Positions 1-10,911 of a stretch of 64,000 bases of DNA are shown here, piece by piece. Below the pieces are notes generated by a model. That model did not search any database. It saw only the letters and a program-made list of their open reading frames with translations, and was not told the origin of the DNA. Every line of letters begins with the position of its first letter. The stretch's first letter is position 1. This DNA comes from Sarocladium kiliense (lineage: Eukaryota; Ascomycota; Sordariomycetes; Hypocreales; Sarocladiaceae): NCBI GenBank assembly GCA_030734395.1, contig JAUZTG010000041.1:2170001-2234000 (forward strand). Direction: 5' to 3'. Both the position numbers and the translations under genes were made by a program.

Positions 1-767
1 GCCACCCGAAGACCTGCCCTTCTGGCGCACCCTCGACAATCTGCTCTGGCGTCATGGAGGCGTTGTTTGAGATGATCTGGGCGGCACCGAACTTAGCGGC
101 TGCTTGGGCGATACCGTGTTCTCCGTCTGGATGGGCGAGACGGGCCATGGCTGCGGGAGAGACGTAGAGAGGGATGCCGACGGGGTGGCCGAGGAAGGTG
201 GTTGATGTGTCGCATTGCGTGCAGTCGACGAAGACGCGAGGTCGAAGGAGGATATCGCGGTAGACGGAGTTGTTGAAAGACTTGGACTTCAAGTCATCGC
301 TTGCAGAGAAGTAATAAGCCCAACACTTTTCTGAGATCTTCCGCGTAGCTTCTGCCTCGATCTCATCCAAGTTCAAGAGCTCCTCAAGAGCTGGGGGACC
401 AAGAGCTGCCTCATTACTGCTGCGAGCCTCTACTGACTCCTCCTTTTTGGGGAGTGTGTCAGGGTTGATACGACCAAGCTTGGCTTCGGGCTTCAGGTTC
501 TCTTCGAGGGTGCCGGGTGGGTGGACGGGGTCGTATTCCTCTGTGGCGTCCTTGCCGGCGAGGGAGAGGATGATCTTGGAGCCGCCGGGGTGCTCGGACA
601 GGAAGTCGGTGACATCGTAGACGTGGTCATAGAGAATGACCCAGCAGCTGTCCTGAGTGTTGTGCTTTGCGACTTGATGGTGGTGAGTTAGTGTGATATG
701 GAGGGGGTGAAAGTCAGGAGGAAGGGAGCTGGCTTGACATACCTTCAGCCGCATCGAACTCCTTCAT
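1..767 (-). CDS. L-lactate dehydrogenase (cytochrome b2)-like, 5' part; continues off the left edge
   Basis: This flavocytochrome b2-type enzyme oxidises L-lactate (or another 2-hydroxy acid) and passes electrons from FMN to a b5-like haem. Exon 1 is 767..743 and encodes MKEFDAAE. A GTATGT intron spans 742..673. Exon 2 runs from 672 to the window edge without a stop, so about 232 residues are visible. Near residue 30 comes a cytochrome b5 domain with the haem-binding HPGG motif. A linker rich in Glu and Lys follows, then the start of the FMN-dependent alpha-hydroxyacid dehydrogenase barrel (PVGIPLYVSPAAMARLAHPDGE). The FMN and catalytic half lies outside the window. The protein starts directly at the b5 domain. 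It lacks the mitochondrial presequence of yeast Cyb2, so a cytosolic location or a different substrate is possible. It shares a 618-bp divergent promoter with the Jac1 gene. The family assignment is firm; the exact substrate is inferred. Confidence 0.88.
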
Positions 768-1385
768 TGTGCCGACTTGGTGAGGCCTTCACCTCTGATT
801 GATCAGGAGACAAGTAGAATAGTGAGACAGACGTAGAGAAGATGCGCAGACTCGAGTATATCAAGACAATAAAGGTGGAGGAAGCTCGGTGTCAATTAAC
901 CCGGGCACGCTGCCTCACTTGCGGGTCGGTCTATCAATCTGACCAAGCCACTGGACGCGAGAAGAGTCGCTATGAAACACCGCTGCAACACAATTGAGGA
1001 ATCTCGCTGGATGTCAGATGTGATACCACAGAGATGAGGAAAAGGAAGTCAAAAAGTCGAGGTCGGGTACCGAGAGATGCAGGACGGCGGGCGGGACTCG
1101 GGTGCCAGCAGCGGCAACGGACAACCCCCAATCCAACCCCAACCCCAACCGGCAGCCACCTGCAGCGTCAGAGCAACTGCCCAGCTCGCCATTGGCTCCG
1201 CTCCGTCCGTTCGTCGGAAGCTGCCCGCGTCATGCACCGTCTGGCTCTTCGTCACGGTTTTCCAAATTCCCGGAGCTTCGACTTCGTAATTCCATCTTCC
1301 ACCACTTTTTGCGAAAGCGCCCCCCCCGTCAGCCAACCCAACACATCAGCAAAGGAAATATCCGAGCGACGTCTTTCCTTTCAAA
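768..1385. promoter_or_regulatory. Divergent promoter between the cytochrome b2-like gene and Jac1
   Basis: This 618-bp stretch separates two start codons that face away from each other. No coding exon is supported here. The last 250 bp before the Jac1 ATG are pyrimidine-rich on the + strand, as is common in fungal leaders. An inverted CCAAT (ATTGG) lies near 1190. Confidence 0.5.
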
Positions 1386-2159
1386 ATGTCCGTCGCCAGG
1401 GCGTCGCACATGGTCTGTCGGCGGTGTTGCGCATCTTCTCGCCGCGCCGCCGCCCTCCGACCGGTCCTCGGCAGACCGTCTACAGCCGGCGCTTCTGTCT
1501 TTGCTTCTCCCTCTGCGATCCTCTCGTCACAGCCTTGCGCAACCCGGAGCTTCAGTTTTTCCACCAGAACCCCCCAGGAACAGGCTTCCTCCTCCTCAGC
1601 TGCAGCCGCTGCCTCACCTCCCCGCACACACTACGACCTTTTCCCCGATACCCTCCCCGACGGACCTCCCCCCACCGGCCACTTTCCCATCAACCTCCGT
1701 TCCCTCCGTCGCGAATTCCTCGCCCTCCAATCCCGTCACCACCCAGATCTCCATCCTCCGGGACCCCAAAAGTCCCGCGCAGAAGGCTCCTCCGCCCTCA
1801 TCAACGAAGCCTACAAGACCCTCTCCAACCCGCTCCTCCGCGCGCAATACCTCCTCTCTCTCCGTGGCGTCGACGTTGCCAATGATGAGACGCTGAAGAT
1901 TGAGGAGCCGGACTTGTTGGGCTTGGTGTTAGAGGCGAGGGAGGAGATTGAGGAGGCGGAAGAGGAGGAGGAGCTGGAAGGACCGAGGAGGGAGAACGAG
2001 GAGAGGATTAGGGCGAGTGAGGAGGTTCTGGAGAAGGCGTTCAGGGATGATGATGTGGAGGCTGCGAAGAGGGAGGCTGTGAGGTTGAGATATTGGGTGA
2101 ACATCAAGGAGAGCCTGGATAATTGGGAGAAGGGCAAGCCTGTTGTTTTGCAGCACTGA
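1386..2159 (+). CDS. JAC1: Mitochondrial J-type co-chaperone Jac1/HscB (Fe-S cluster biogenesis)
   Basis: Jac1 stimulates the mitochondrial Hsp70 that transfers Fe-S clusters from the Isu scaffold. This 257-residue single-exon protein begins with an Arg/Ser/Ala-rich, acid-poor segment (residues 1-75), as expected of a matrix targeting sequence. The J domain starts at HYDLFP (about 82) and contains the diagnostic HPD tripeptide at 119-121. The C-terminal HscB domain (about 165-257) is helical and includes an acidic EEAEEEEELEG stretch and RYWVNIKESLDNWEKG near the end, the part that binds Isu in homologues. The start is the first ATG giving a plausible presequence. The zinc-binding CxxC pairs of animal HSC20 are not evident. 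The neighbouring genes have no obvious Fe-S role. The identification rests on the combination of J domain and HscB tail. Confidence 0.92.
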   Translation: MSVARASHMVCRRCCASSRRAAALRPVLGRPSTAGASVFASPSAILSSQPCATRSFSFSTRTPQEQASSSSAAAAASPPRTHYDLFPDTLPDGPPPTGHFPINLRSLRREFLALQSRHHPDLHPPGPQKSRAEGSSALINEAYKTLSNPLLRAQYLLSLRGVDVANDETLKIEEPDLLGLVLEAREEIEEAEEEEELEGPRRENEERIRASEEVLEKAFRDDDVEAAKREAVRLRYWVNIKESLDNWEKGKPVVLQH

Positions 2160-2771
2160 GGTGCTGAGTCTGGTTGGCTTAGAAGAGAAGAACACTGTTA
2201 CGATATTGTCACGAATAGAGGAGAGGAGGAGTTTTTGGCATCCTTGTACTAATACTGTATTACTCTATAGTTAGACTCCTCATACACATGGCCCCTCACA
2301 ACAGTCACCAAGAGCACTGAGTCCAGGAGTCTCACATCTCGGTCAAATTAACTCGATTGAAATAAATGGCACGAGCCCACTGCGACGTCCATGTTTCGTC
2401 CCCTGATACTGATAGTTTTCTTCCCCCGCCGTTCCCTGATATATTCAACCTCTTTTTGGATATACAAAGCCCAACATTTACGGAAATCTCCGCCACTCGG
2501 AACGCTTCTAAATGCAAAAAGTAGAAGAAAGAACAGAACGCCATGTTGGTTATTGAATCGACAGTATGCCCCCCCTTTAGCATGATATGCCATCGACAAG
2601 ATCGCGTGACCGTGGAAAGGCGCTGGCATGTATATGATGACGGAATTTAAAGAGACCAGAACCAACGCATTGGCCAAACAAATAACGCCAGGCATGAACC
2701 ACCTCGTATATCGCACCACTTGAAGTCATATAGTGTGCACAATGCGGCAAGCACCATCGAGACTCCTTGTG
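2160..2771. other. Convergent intergenic region, Jac1 and palF 3' ends
   Basis: The 612 bp between two stop codons facing each other should hold both 3' untranslated regions. AT-richer segments at about 2230-2280 and 2400-2560 fit this. I see no supported gene. Confidence 0.5.
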
Positions 2772-5385
2772 TCACCGCTCATAAGCCGGCAACTGTTCTG
2801 CTTCATGCCTCTGCGGGCGTGATGGCCCTGCTCTGACGCCATATCCGGCATACTCGTCCTCCTCGTCCAGCACAGGTGCCGATGGCTCTGCGTCAGCATT
2901 TGTGCCCTGGTCTGGTCTTGAAGGCCCGTCGGGACGCCGCTCCATGTCGTCTGGGAACTCAGGCGGCGCACTCGCTTCGTTAATAAGCCGTTGCCGCTCG
3001 AGCTCCTGCTTATCCTCTGCACCTGCGCCGGCGGGACCAGGAGCAGCCAGCTCGTCCGCGGAAGGCGCCGAGGGGCCTTCCCCTGCGTTATCATCCGCAT
3101 TTTGCGAACCGTGGCCCAAGTTCGAGGTCGGGAGGCGTGGTGTATCCTCCGCGTCGTATAGATCCTCCTCTGGAGGCGCTGAGGATTCACCAGCTGGCGG
3201 CTGGCTCGGCAATAGCCTTGTCTCCGCGTGTCGTATTCGCTCTTTCTCGGTCATGCCTTGCTCGTTGGGTACTTGGGGTGGAGGAACATAGACTGGGCTA
3301 GCCTCCGGAATGTACCCGTTGATGGGTCGGTAAGGAGGTCCATTCGCGGGAGGACGAGATGTATGATTATGCAGAGATGGATGGATAGGTAGCGGTGTAC
3401 CGAATTCATTTCCGTTGGCTAATGGCGGAAAGTAGCTGTCGATAGGTTGCTCCGTCATGTGATGTGATGAAGCCTGTTGTAGTTCGGCGCCGTGCTCATA
3501 ATCGTCCATCATAGATTCAGGTGCTTTTGCAGATGACTTCTTCCGTCTCCGCGTCTTGGCACTATCCGTGGTTCCAACAATGATGGCTAAGGCGCAAGAG
3601 AAGACGCCCTCCATGCGCCGGATCTGGGCTGTATCGGCAATGTTGGCGCCTCTCCTGGGCCCATACGATGCATTGGTCGATTCTGACGAATTCAATCCCA
3701 AGGGTCCAATCCGTGATGAATGTGGTCCATGGTACGAGTTAGCCATCCGACCACCCAGGTCCATGATAACTTCGACCTGATATGTGAATCTGATCATGTC
3801 TCCGGGCACGTCTTTGATTGTAGGGAAGGAATCGTCCGGAAGCTTCACCGAAACAGTCATGTTGCTCGTTAAGGTCAAAGGGTCGATTATCAACGGCACA
3901 GTGTTCTGGTCGAGATCCTTTCTGAAGACCATTGTTGAGCCCGTTGATGATAGTGACAAGCCTCCGAGGCCAGTCCGAGCGCGTGGCATGATCTTGTTCG
4001 TCTCCATTAGTTGCGGCAAATGATTGTACTGCGATTCTTCGAAGGCGCTGGGTGATGGTGACAAGTCGATAGAGCCCTGTCGAAATAACGTCACAATGAT
4101 GCCGCTCATGCTCTTCATGTGCTTGTTATGCCGAATAGATATCCGCACTGGGACCGTGTCGCCCGCCACAAAGCCGCCTTTGGGAACCTCAATCGTCGCA
4201 GATATAGTTTTGTCGTTTACCTCCTGCTGCTTGGCAGCCGAAGTGACTCCCGTCGAAACATGCGTTAGTTGAGACATCTCCGCTCGACTCAGCCCTGTGC
4301 TTGTACTGCGCCCACTCTCGCCGCTGATCTCACTTCGTATATCACTCTGGTCTGCCGTCCGCGTCTCTGATTGATGTTCTCGGGAGCTATTGCTGTGATG
4401 GTGGTGATTTGTAGCGTCAGGCGTCGCCTCGCCGTGGTCTGGGTCCGAGCCGAAATCAGTCACCTCTGGCGTAGAGGTTGCACCCTTGTCCACTGCCATA
4501 GAGCGCTTTCTTCTGCCTCGCGCATTCTTCCGCGTAGGTTCTAGCCATATTGTTTGTGGGCGCGGTGCAGGTATATCTCCAACATCACATTGGTGAACCA
4601 ACAGGATCTTTCGGTCGCAGGTAGTGACGGGTGCGATAGCGTTGGGTCTCGTCAAGGTTGCGGTAATCAGGTACGAAATGGTGCCGCGTTCGAACTGCAG
4701 CGCAAAGTTAGCGACTTCTCTAGATCAGTCTGCTTCACGAAAGCGCACGGCTCGGACGTACATCAATACTACTGGGTAGACCCTCGGAGGGAAAGACAAG
4801 ATCGAAGCCAAAGTCGTACTTGCCAGGTTCTAGCCTGCCATCGCCACTGAGAACCTGCTCGTCTTGAAAGAGACTAGCCAGTCCATTCCCATGATATTGA
4901 GGACCCGTGCTTCCACCCATCGGCCGTGCGCCTGGCCCATTCGTCATGGACTTGGCAGCGGCAGAAGGCTCTCTGACGACATGAACATAGCCATGCAGCG
5001 TGACAACGAGATGTGTGATGCGAACAGGTTTGACCACCGTGAGGACCACCGAGCCATGCACATGATCCCCCGCGCTGTACTTGCGGTGCGGCTCGTCCGG
5101 ACGAACATGGAAGTCCGCCAGATATCGAGTGCGCTTCCCTGGACTCAGCGGCTTGGGTAAACTCAAGCGCGACCAGAATTTGGAGCGCTTGGAGGACGTG
5201 ATGGACGGCGTTGCAGTGTGGACGGATGCGGTCGAAGCTGAGGAAGACGGCGTGACTGGTAGTTCGCCGGACGGAGCAGGGGATGTCGCCCCGGCCACAG
5301 AGGGAGGGGCGGCTGTAGCAGAGGAAGATGGGAGAGGAGAGGTTGGTGACGAGAGCGAGGCGGAAGAGGAGCGAAGAGGTGACAT
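2772..5385 (-). CDS. palF: Alpha-arrestin PalF/Rim8, ambient pH signalling
   Basis: PalF/Rim8 is the arrestin that binds the pH sensor PalH/Rim21 at the plasma membrane and recruits ESCRT-linked components leading to PacC/Rim101 processing. Exon 1 is 5385..4762, a GTACGT intron of 67 nt follows, and exon 2 is 4694..2772, giving 848 residues. A Ser/Thr-rich N-terminus (1-80) precedes the arrestin N-domain, which carries the family signature RKYSAGDHVHGSVVLTVVKP at residues 101-120 and then RITHLVVTLHGYVHV. The arrestin C-domain lies at about 365-520 (KGGFVAGDTVPVRISIRHNK). A long, low-complexity, proline- and acid-rich tail follows. Length is near that of Aspergillus PalF. Candidate PacC sites occur upstream (see 6816-6854), which would fit pH feedback. 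Family confidence is high; the splice is read from consensus and frame. Confidence 0.93.
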
Positions 5386-5867
5386 TGCTAAACGTCGTGG
5401 GGATGGTGTGAGTATGTGGACTTGGCGCTTCGCTGCGGCTCGTTCGAAGTTGGTCGCACTGGAAAGAAGGTGCGGAATATGCGCGAATCAACCGAGGGGT
5501 CCCTCGAGGTGAGAGACGCGCTCCTAGAGGCGAAGGATGCGACGTTGAGGGCGGGAGGAGAGCGCGCGCCAGAAGGTGTTGGTTGACCAATGCGCTCGGT
5601 GGCGACGGAACAGCCTGATGTCTGGACAGGCCAATGACCTCGTGATCGAAACAGAGCGCCGCACAACCTTGTTCGGAGCAAAGAAACGAGAAGAGGATAG
5701 AGGAGATGTCGGTGGTAGGTCGGTAACGATGGGGGACGGACAGCGTCCCCCCCGGATGTGAGGTGGGACACGCCCAATCGTGGACAAATCGACAGCGGAG
5801 CGAAGCGAAAGGCGGGAGGATCAGAAGCGCTGTCGAAGAAGAGCTTAGCCGTGGCCAGGATCGGCCT

Positions 5868-5894
5868 TCGTCGTCGTCGTCGTCGTTGTCGTCG
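5868..5894. repeat. TCG trinucleotide microsatellite
   Basis: Nine consecutive TCG units, one of them mutated to TTG, lie about 480 bp upstream of the palF start. Confidence 0.9.
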
Positions 5895-6815
5895 AGGGGA
5901 GGAGAAGGAGGAGTCTGGGGGGCGTTGAAGAGGCCCAAGCCTGTGACGCGGGCTTTGGGGAAGGCGTGGCGTGGCGTAATGTGGTGTTGAGCTCACAGAT
6001 CACTACTGGACCGAAAGTCTGGGCGATCGCGGGAACCAAATAACGTGCTGGGATCAGCAGGTGGTCGAGGCCTACTAACGCTGGACCTCACTGGGCCAGC
6101 GCCTGGCACTGGCTGGGGGGCCCGGCAGAATCGGGGGCTGACAACGGGCGACAGTGGCAGACGTCAGTGGGGGACGTGGCCTGTGAAAGCCTGATTGACA
6201 GGTGATGGCTTACTTGTTTGATCTCAAGGCGTAAGGCTTGAGGAGGCAGGGCTGGGGATGCCTTCACTCGGCCGAGACCCTGGCATATATCATTATTATA
6301 ACCATCATCGAAGAAAATTACACACAACTCCATTTTACCCCACGTGCATATTTGATCGCCATCACACAGCCTCGCTACCCCCCAAGACCTGCATTCTGCT
6401 GATCTCGGGTACACAGCCTAGCCAGAACCCAACAGGTCTCCACAGATATCTTATGGGGATTTGCGTGGATGCGGGATCAATTGAGGGTTGGTAGGGTGGC
6501 TGTCCTCCGTGGTACAATGACGCCTGTAAGATAGCACCAGCAACGAAGCAATGAGAGAATGGCACCTGCAGAACAGCAACCAGAGAATCTGTGAGAATCG
6601 TACGGACAGGAGAATACTTGACAGGCCAGCCTGTGCGCCCGCAGTTACCTAGCATGATGGGCTGAGGATAGTGCTCATCAACTCCGCACGACTCGTTGGC
6701 GGAGTCAGCTTTTCCACCCAGACATAGCGGGTGTGATTAATCATATTCACATTGGAAGGGGGTCTTGGGAACGGTAGAACATTCGCTGCTAGCACATGGT
6801 CTTACTCAAAAGTCC

Positions 6816-6854
6816 GCCAAGCTGCCAGGATGGTGTTCATGTCACCTCGCCAAG
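6816..6854. promoter_or_regulatory. Cluster of three PacC-type GCCARG sites
   Basis: GCCAAG (6816-6821), GCCAGG (6824-6829) and GCCAAG (6849-6854) lie in the same orientation within 39 bp, about 1.4 kb upstream of palF. GCCARG is the Aspergillus PacC recognition core. Function is inferred from the motif and the neighbouring gene only. Confidence 0.4.
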
Positions 6855-7200
6855 GAAGCTTGTATCCTCGAGATCACACACTGTTCGGACATGCCCTCCG
6901 TCCACATGGTCAGCATTAATTGAGCCATTTGGTGGCTTATTACCATGCGTGATAGTGAAACCTTAATTCAGCCGATCAGGCAGTGTGACTGCGGATTTAT
7001 CCTCTATCTATCGCCGGCTTTACGAGGCAATCTTCGAACGAACAACATAACCGTAACGAGAGAAATCCTTCTCTGTGCCTCGTAAAAACAAGCCAGACGC
7101 CTTTCCAAAGGCCCGAAGGCCATCATGCAGTGTGCGTGTCTCAGATCCAGACTCCAAAGTGAATGCCGCAACCAATGCCAAATCAAAATACCGAAGCTAT

Positions 7201-7232
7201 GCCATGCTCCTTGCCATGCTCCTTGCCATGCT
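7201..7232. repeat. 12-bp tandem repeat, 2.7 copies
   Basis: The unit GCCATGCTCCTT is repeated head to tail without mismatch, ending in GCCATGCT. It lies in the 3' flank of CDC6. Confidence 0.85.
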
Positions 7233-7324
7233 GTGTTTCAAACGCCATCGTCCAAATCATGTCCCATACTCCTTCACACAATACACGTGACCGAGAACCA
7301 TACTTTTCCAGCGCATCGCTACCA

Positions 7325-9159
7325 TTAGTCAAGAGCGTCGCCGCTGAGGATGCTGCGCAGAATGCCAGCTCCGACACCATCAGCAACGGAATCCATCTCC
7401 TTGTCACCCACACAGCTGGCGATGCGTCGATCATCCCCGCTTGCTGCCACCGGCTTGCGTCCTCGCTTGCTCGGAGTTTGCGGTCCCACGAAGCTGCCGT
7501 TCTTTCCGTCTACGGCGCTGACCAGTCCGAGCGTTTCCAGGCTGCCCACCACCTCCCGGAACTCAGAACTGGAGAGAGGGTGCAGGACTGAGTCGCGGAC
7601 GCAGAGGCGGCAATAAGTCTCGAACAACACCTTGACCGTCGGTGCTAGTGTCTGTGTCTTGCTTGGGGTGCTCGGCAGGTTACCCGCCTTCATGGAAGCA
7701 CGGGTCCGGTTCTCATAGGCCACAAGGGCGCAGAGAGCAGCACGTTGCTGGAGGTTCAGGGCCTTGAGGCGCTGTGAGACGCCATTGCTGAGGGCTGCTG
7801 CTGTGACCTTGTTCAGATGGCCAATGGAAGCACGTGGGGCAGTCTCGGCCGTGAGCGCTTTGAGGGAACCTGCCATAATCTGCAAGACGCTACGTGATGA
7901 TCCGGCGGAGACGCCATTGATGTTCTCACCGAGAGGCTTCTTGGATGGTGTGGCCTGCAGCATCCGTTCACGAGCTTCCTGCTCATGCTTGGCTCGTGTC
8001 TCCGCTTCGATAAGGTCGAGGGCTCGCCGGCAAATCTCGAATGCTTTTCGCAGGTCTCCGGTCTGACTGGACACCTTGCGGGAGCAGAGCTCGATAGCTG
8101 CGGGGTGGATGAATGGCACGAAGCTTTCCTTGCCCTCAGGCATCAACGACTTCAGCCTGGTAGTGATGATGTTCTTGACTTGAGCCGCAGTGTACGGCAA
8201 GAAAGAAAGGAGTTCCGGCTTGAGGTTCTTCGACTTGAGGCGAGGCAAGAAGCGGTCGGTCAAGTCCAAAGCGTTGGCAATGCCGACGAGAACAAGGCGC
8301 GAAGACTTCTGGAGAGACCATTCGAAGAGTCGGTACAAACTCTCCAGACCCAAGGTCAGGATGTGGTCGATCTCATCGAGAGTAACAAGGTAGACTGTCG
8401 GATCGTCGTTCTTTGGACAGAAAAAGTCTTGTAGCGCGGAGATAGCATCCGCTTCACTGAGCTCAGACTCGTAGTCGAGGGACTTGAGAAGAGTGTTGTA
8501 CAAATCCCTTGAAGACTTGACGCTCATGCAGTTGACATACATGCCCCTTACATCCTCCTCCTCAGCTCGTTGGCGCACCATCTCGGTAATCATCGCGCTC
8601 TTTCCAGTTCCAGGGGGACCGCTCACGTACATGCAGCCATTCAAGGTCGTGTGCAAAGAATTGTCGAGGAAACGCGTCAAGGTTTCCCTCTCAGCATCGC
8701 GACCGACAAGTTGACCTGGTTCCGACCCTCGAGCGAAGAGCTGACGTGCTGATTGATATACAGTTTGGACTGCAGAGGGAGAGAGCGGAGATTGAGGTGT
8801 CAGTCGCTTGAAGAGCTTGCCAGCGGACATAACCGCGTGCCGCGGAGTGGTGGGATAGCCAGAGAGTGCATCGCGGTGACGAGGTGTGGATGGTGTCACA
8901 GGGTTGGCCTTGACACGATAAGTTCTGACTGAAAGCTCCGGAAGCTCGTCGATCTCATCGCTGTGAACAATTGCGTCGGGGTCTTGGTTCTCTTCATCGT
9001 GAATGATAGGCTTGGTAGCTTGTCGGAGTCGCTTGGCCGGCAGCTCGACAGTAACTGCATAATGGGTCAGAGGAGGCGAGAAAAGAAGAAAAGAACGAAA
9101 TACTCACTGCTGCTGGATGTGGAAACGGACCGAGCCCTCTTTCCCAAGATTGGCGCCAT
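7325..9159 (-). CDS. CDC6: Replication licensing factor Cdc6/Cdc18 (AAA+ ATPase)
   Basis: Cdc6 binds origin-bound ORC and loads MCM2-7 in G1. Exon 1 is 9159..9108 (MAPILGKRARSVSTSSS), intron 9107..9055, exon 2 9054..7325, giving 593 residues. The N-terminus carries basic clusters and several Ser/Thr-Pro sites, including VTPSTPRH and LTPQSPLSP, fitting CDK control of stability. The AAA+ core has Walker A (SGPPGTGKSA, about 162-171) and Walker B (LVTLDEID, DE at about 244-245). Sensor and arginine regions follow, then a C-terminal winged-helix domain (FREVVGSLETLGLVSAVDG). Length is normal for fungal Cdc6. ORC1 shares the AAA+ core but has a BAH domain, which is absent here. The upstream region, shared with the TspO gene, contains a cluster of MCB-type elements (9451-9501) appropriate to G1/S transcription. 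Confidence 0.93.
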
Positions 9160-9956
9160 GGTGATGTGTCGGCGAGGGAAGGAAGGACGGACAGACAGGA
9201 GATTAGGCGGAAGGAGCGACTGTCTCTACCAAAAATGTGCTTGCCGTACAATAATCGAAAGGAAGGCTCGATGCAGATGCAGGCAAAGCAGTAGACAAAA
9301 ACTGTCGATGTCGATGCTCAGATACCAATTGTTGACGATTGTGAAGAGGTGGGATGGGAGATATGCTATGAACATGGCAATGAAGTGCGAGGTACCAGTT
9401 TTAATGGGCGGTTGCAACGGCGCGCGTTGTACCTTGGCCGAGGGATAGGGACGCGACTCTAGGAACGCCAAACGCGTAAAGTGGTGTGGCTCGTGTCGCG
9501 TTCCAGCGGCGCCCCGCGAAAGGTGGCTCCCGCTGTAGATGTGGCTCGTGCAGGGCGGGCGGCAGTGGCTGGTGGGCAGCTTGGGCCCCTGCATTGGTGC
9601 CGCGTAGTGGGGGGCCAATGGTTGACAGGAGATGAACACGCATTCCAGCAAATCCCTTCAGCCATGAGATGCAATTGAGGATTGCAACTAAGAAATAATG
9701 GACAATATGTTGGTGCGATTAAACATGAAGATAAAGTTCTAGACTCTAGTGCACCGTATGTTCAGGACCCGACACGCGAAGCCACTCAAGTCGCTTTGGG
9801 GACTCCGCCAAGCACCCCAGTATGGGCTGATCATTGATTACGTCACTGAAGTCACATGCTGTCCTTCGATCGCGAAACTTGTACCTTCGTCTACTCTCTT
9901 TCTCAACAGCCATCCTCCATCTCCTCGCGCGTCACATACGAACAATAAGCTTCAAG
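9160..9956. promoter_or_regulatory. Divergent promoter between CDC6 and the TspO-like gene
   Basis: This 797-bp region separates two divergent start codons. Its notable content is the MCB cluster listed separately. Other open frames here look accidental. Confidence 0.55.
9451..9501. promoter_or_regulatory. MluI cell-cycle box (MCB) cluster upstream of CDC6
   Basis: A perfect ACGCGT (9472-9477) is flanked by ACGCGA (9451-9456) and TCGCGT (9496-9501, ACGCGA on the other strand). All three lie within 51 bp, about 290-340 bp upstream of the CDC6 ATG. GCGCGT occurs 25 bp further left. MBF binds ACGCGT in yeasts and controls S. pombe cdc18, the CDC6 orthologue. Use by this gene is inferred. Confidence 0.6.
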
Positions 9957-10663
9957 ATGACAACCTACATCCCGTCCCTCACTTTACCCTCCGAGGTTTT
10001 CCTCAACCCGGCGGCCTCGATCCTGCTCCCGGTCGCACTCGGGGCAACCATGGGCATCAGCACTTCCCGTACGCGCCTTTCCTCGGACCCTAGCTTTCGT
10101 AACGAATGAGCAGCCAGCTAAACTTTCGATTTCCTAGGCAACACGAAAAGGACATATGCCGCCCTGAAGCAGCCCCCGCTCCGTCCACCTCCGTGGGTTT
10201 TCGGTCCTGTCTGGACCACTCTCTACGGGTTCGTGCAATGTGCCTACGCTTCTGGCACTCCGTGTCCCTCGGCTAACGATTTCCTTTTTCACTTTCCAGA
10301 CTCATGGGCTATGCAGCGTACCGCGTTGCATTCAACGGCCTCTCGCCCTTCAACTCCCCCGAGACTATTGCCACTGCACGACACGCCATGACCCTCTATA
10401 GCATTCAGCTCGGCCTCAACATGATGTGGCAGCCACTCTTCTTCGTCGCCAAGCGGCCCGTCGAGGCGACTGTGGACATCTTGGCATTGGGAGCTGCGAA
10501 TGTGTACTTGACCTACCTATATAGCTCTGTTGATACTGTGGCTGCATGGTGCCAGGTGCCATACCTCGGTTGGTTGGGCTTCGCAACGTACTTGTGCGCC
10601 AGCATCAGCCACCTCAACGACTGGGATCTCAAGGGCAAGGAGGTAGACGTTAAGCAAGAGTAA
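9957..10663 (+). CDS. TspO/MBR family membrane protein
   Basis: TspO (translocator protein, peripheral benzodiazepine receptor family) is a five-helix membrane protein binding porphyrins and sterols; animal members sit in the outer mitochondrial membrane. Exons are 9957..10068, 10138..10228 and 10300..10663, with introns of 69 and 71 nt, giving 188 residues. The first helix is in NPAASILLPVALGATMGIS. The family signature PPPWVFGPVWTTLYGLMGYA spans the exon 2-3 junction at about 57-76. The later helices include YSIQLGLNMMWQPLFF, close to the usual LNxxWxPxFF. The C-terminus is short and charged (KGKEVDVKQE). The role in filamentous fungi is not settled. The family call is secure because the tryptophan-rich signature is intact and appears only after splicing. 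Confidence 0.92.
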
Positions 10664-10911
10664 GTCTTCAGGTCCGAAATCGGGACAGGCATGCGAGAAA
10701 GGCTGTCCAATGCAGAGGAGAAGCCCTGTTGTATGATTCCATGGTCTATGTATATGGTGAAGCCTTCTATCATAAGCCCAAATCCTTGCACTGAAAATTT
10801 GAGAAACAAACCCCGACCAAGATCATGATTCAGGATCCAAAACGCCTTACAAAATGAGTTCAGAGAGACCAGCCCGGAGAAAGCCGTGACAGGAAGCAAT
10901 GATGCATGCCA

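Larger units (their letters stand above)
5386..7324. promoter_or_regulatory. palF upstream region and CDC6 3' flank
   Basis: This 1.94-kb region holds the palF promoter and leader (both genes are on the - strand) and the CDC6 3' flank at its right end. It contains a TCG microsatellite (5868-5894), GCCARG hexamers on either strand at 5854, 6102, 6279, 6816, 6824 and 6849, and a 12-bp tandem repeat at 7201-7232. Several open frames here have no recognisable protein character and I treat them as noise. Confidence 0.55.
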
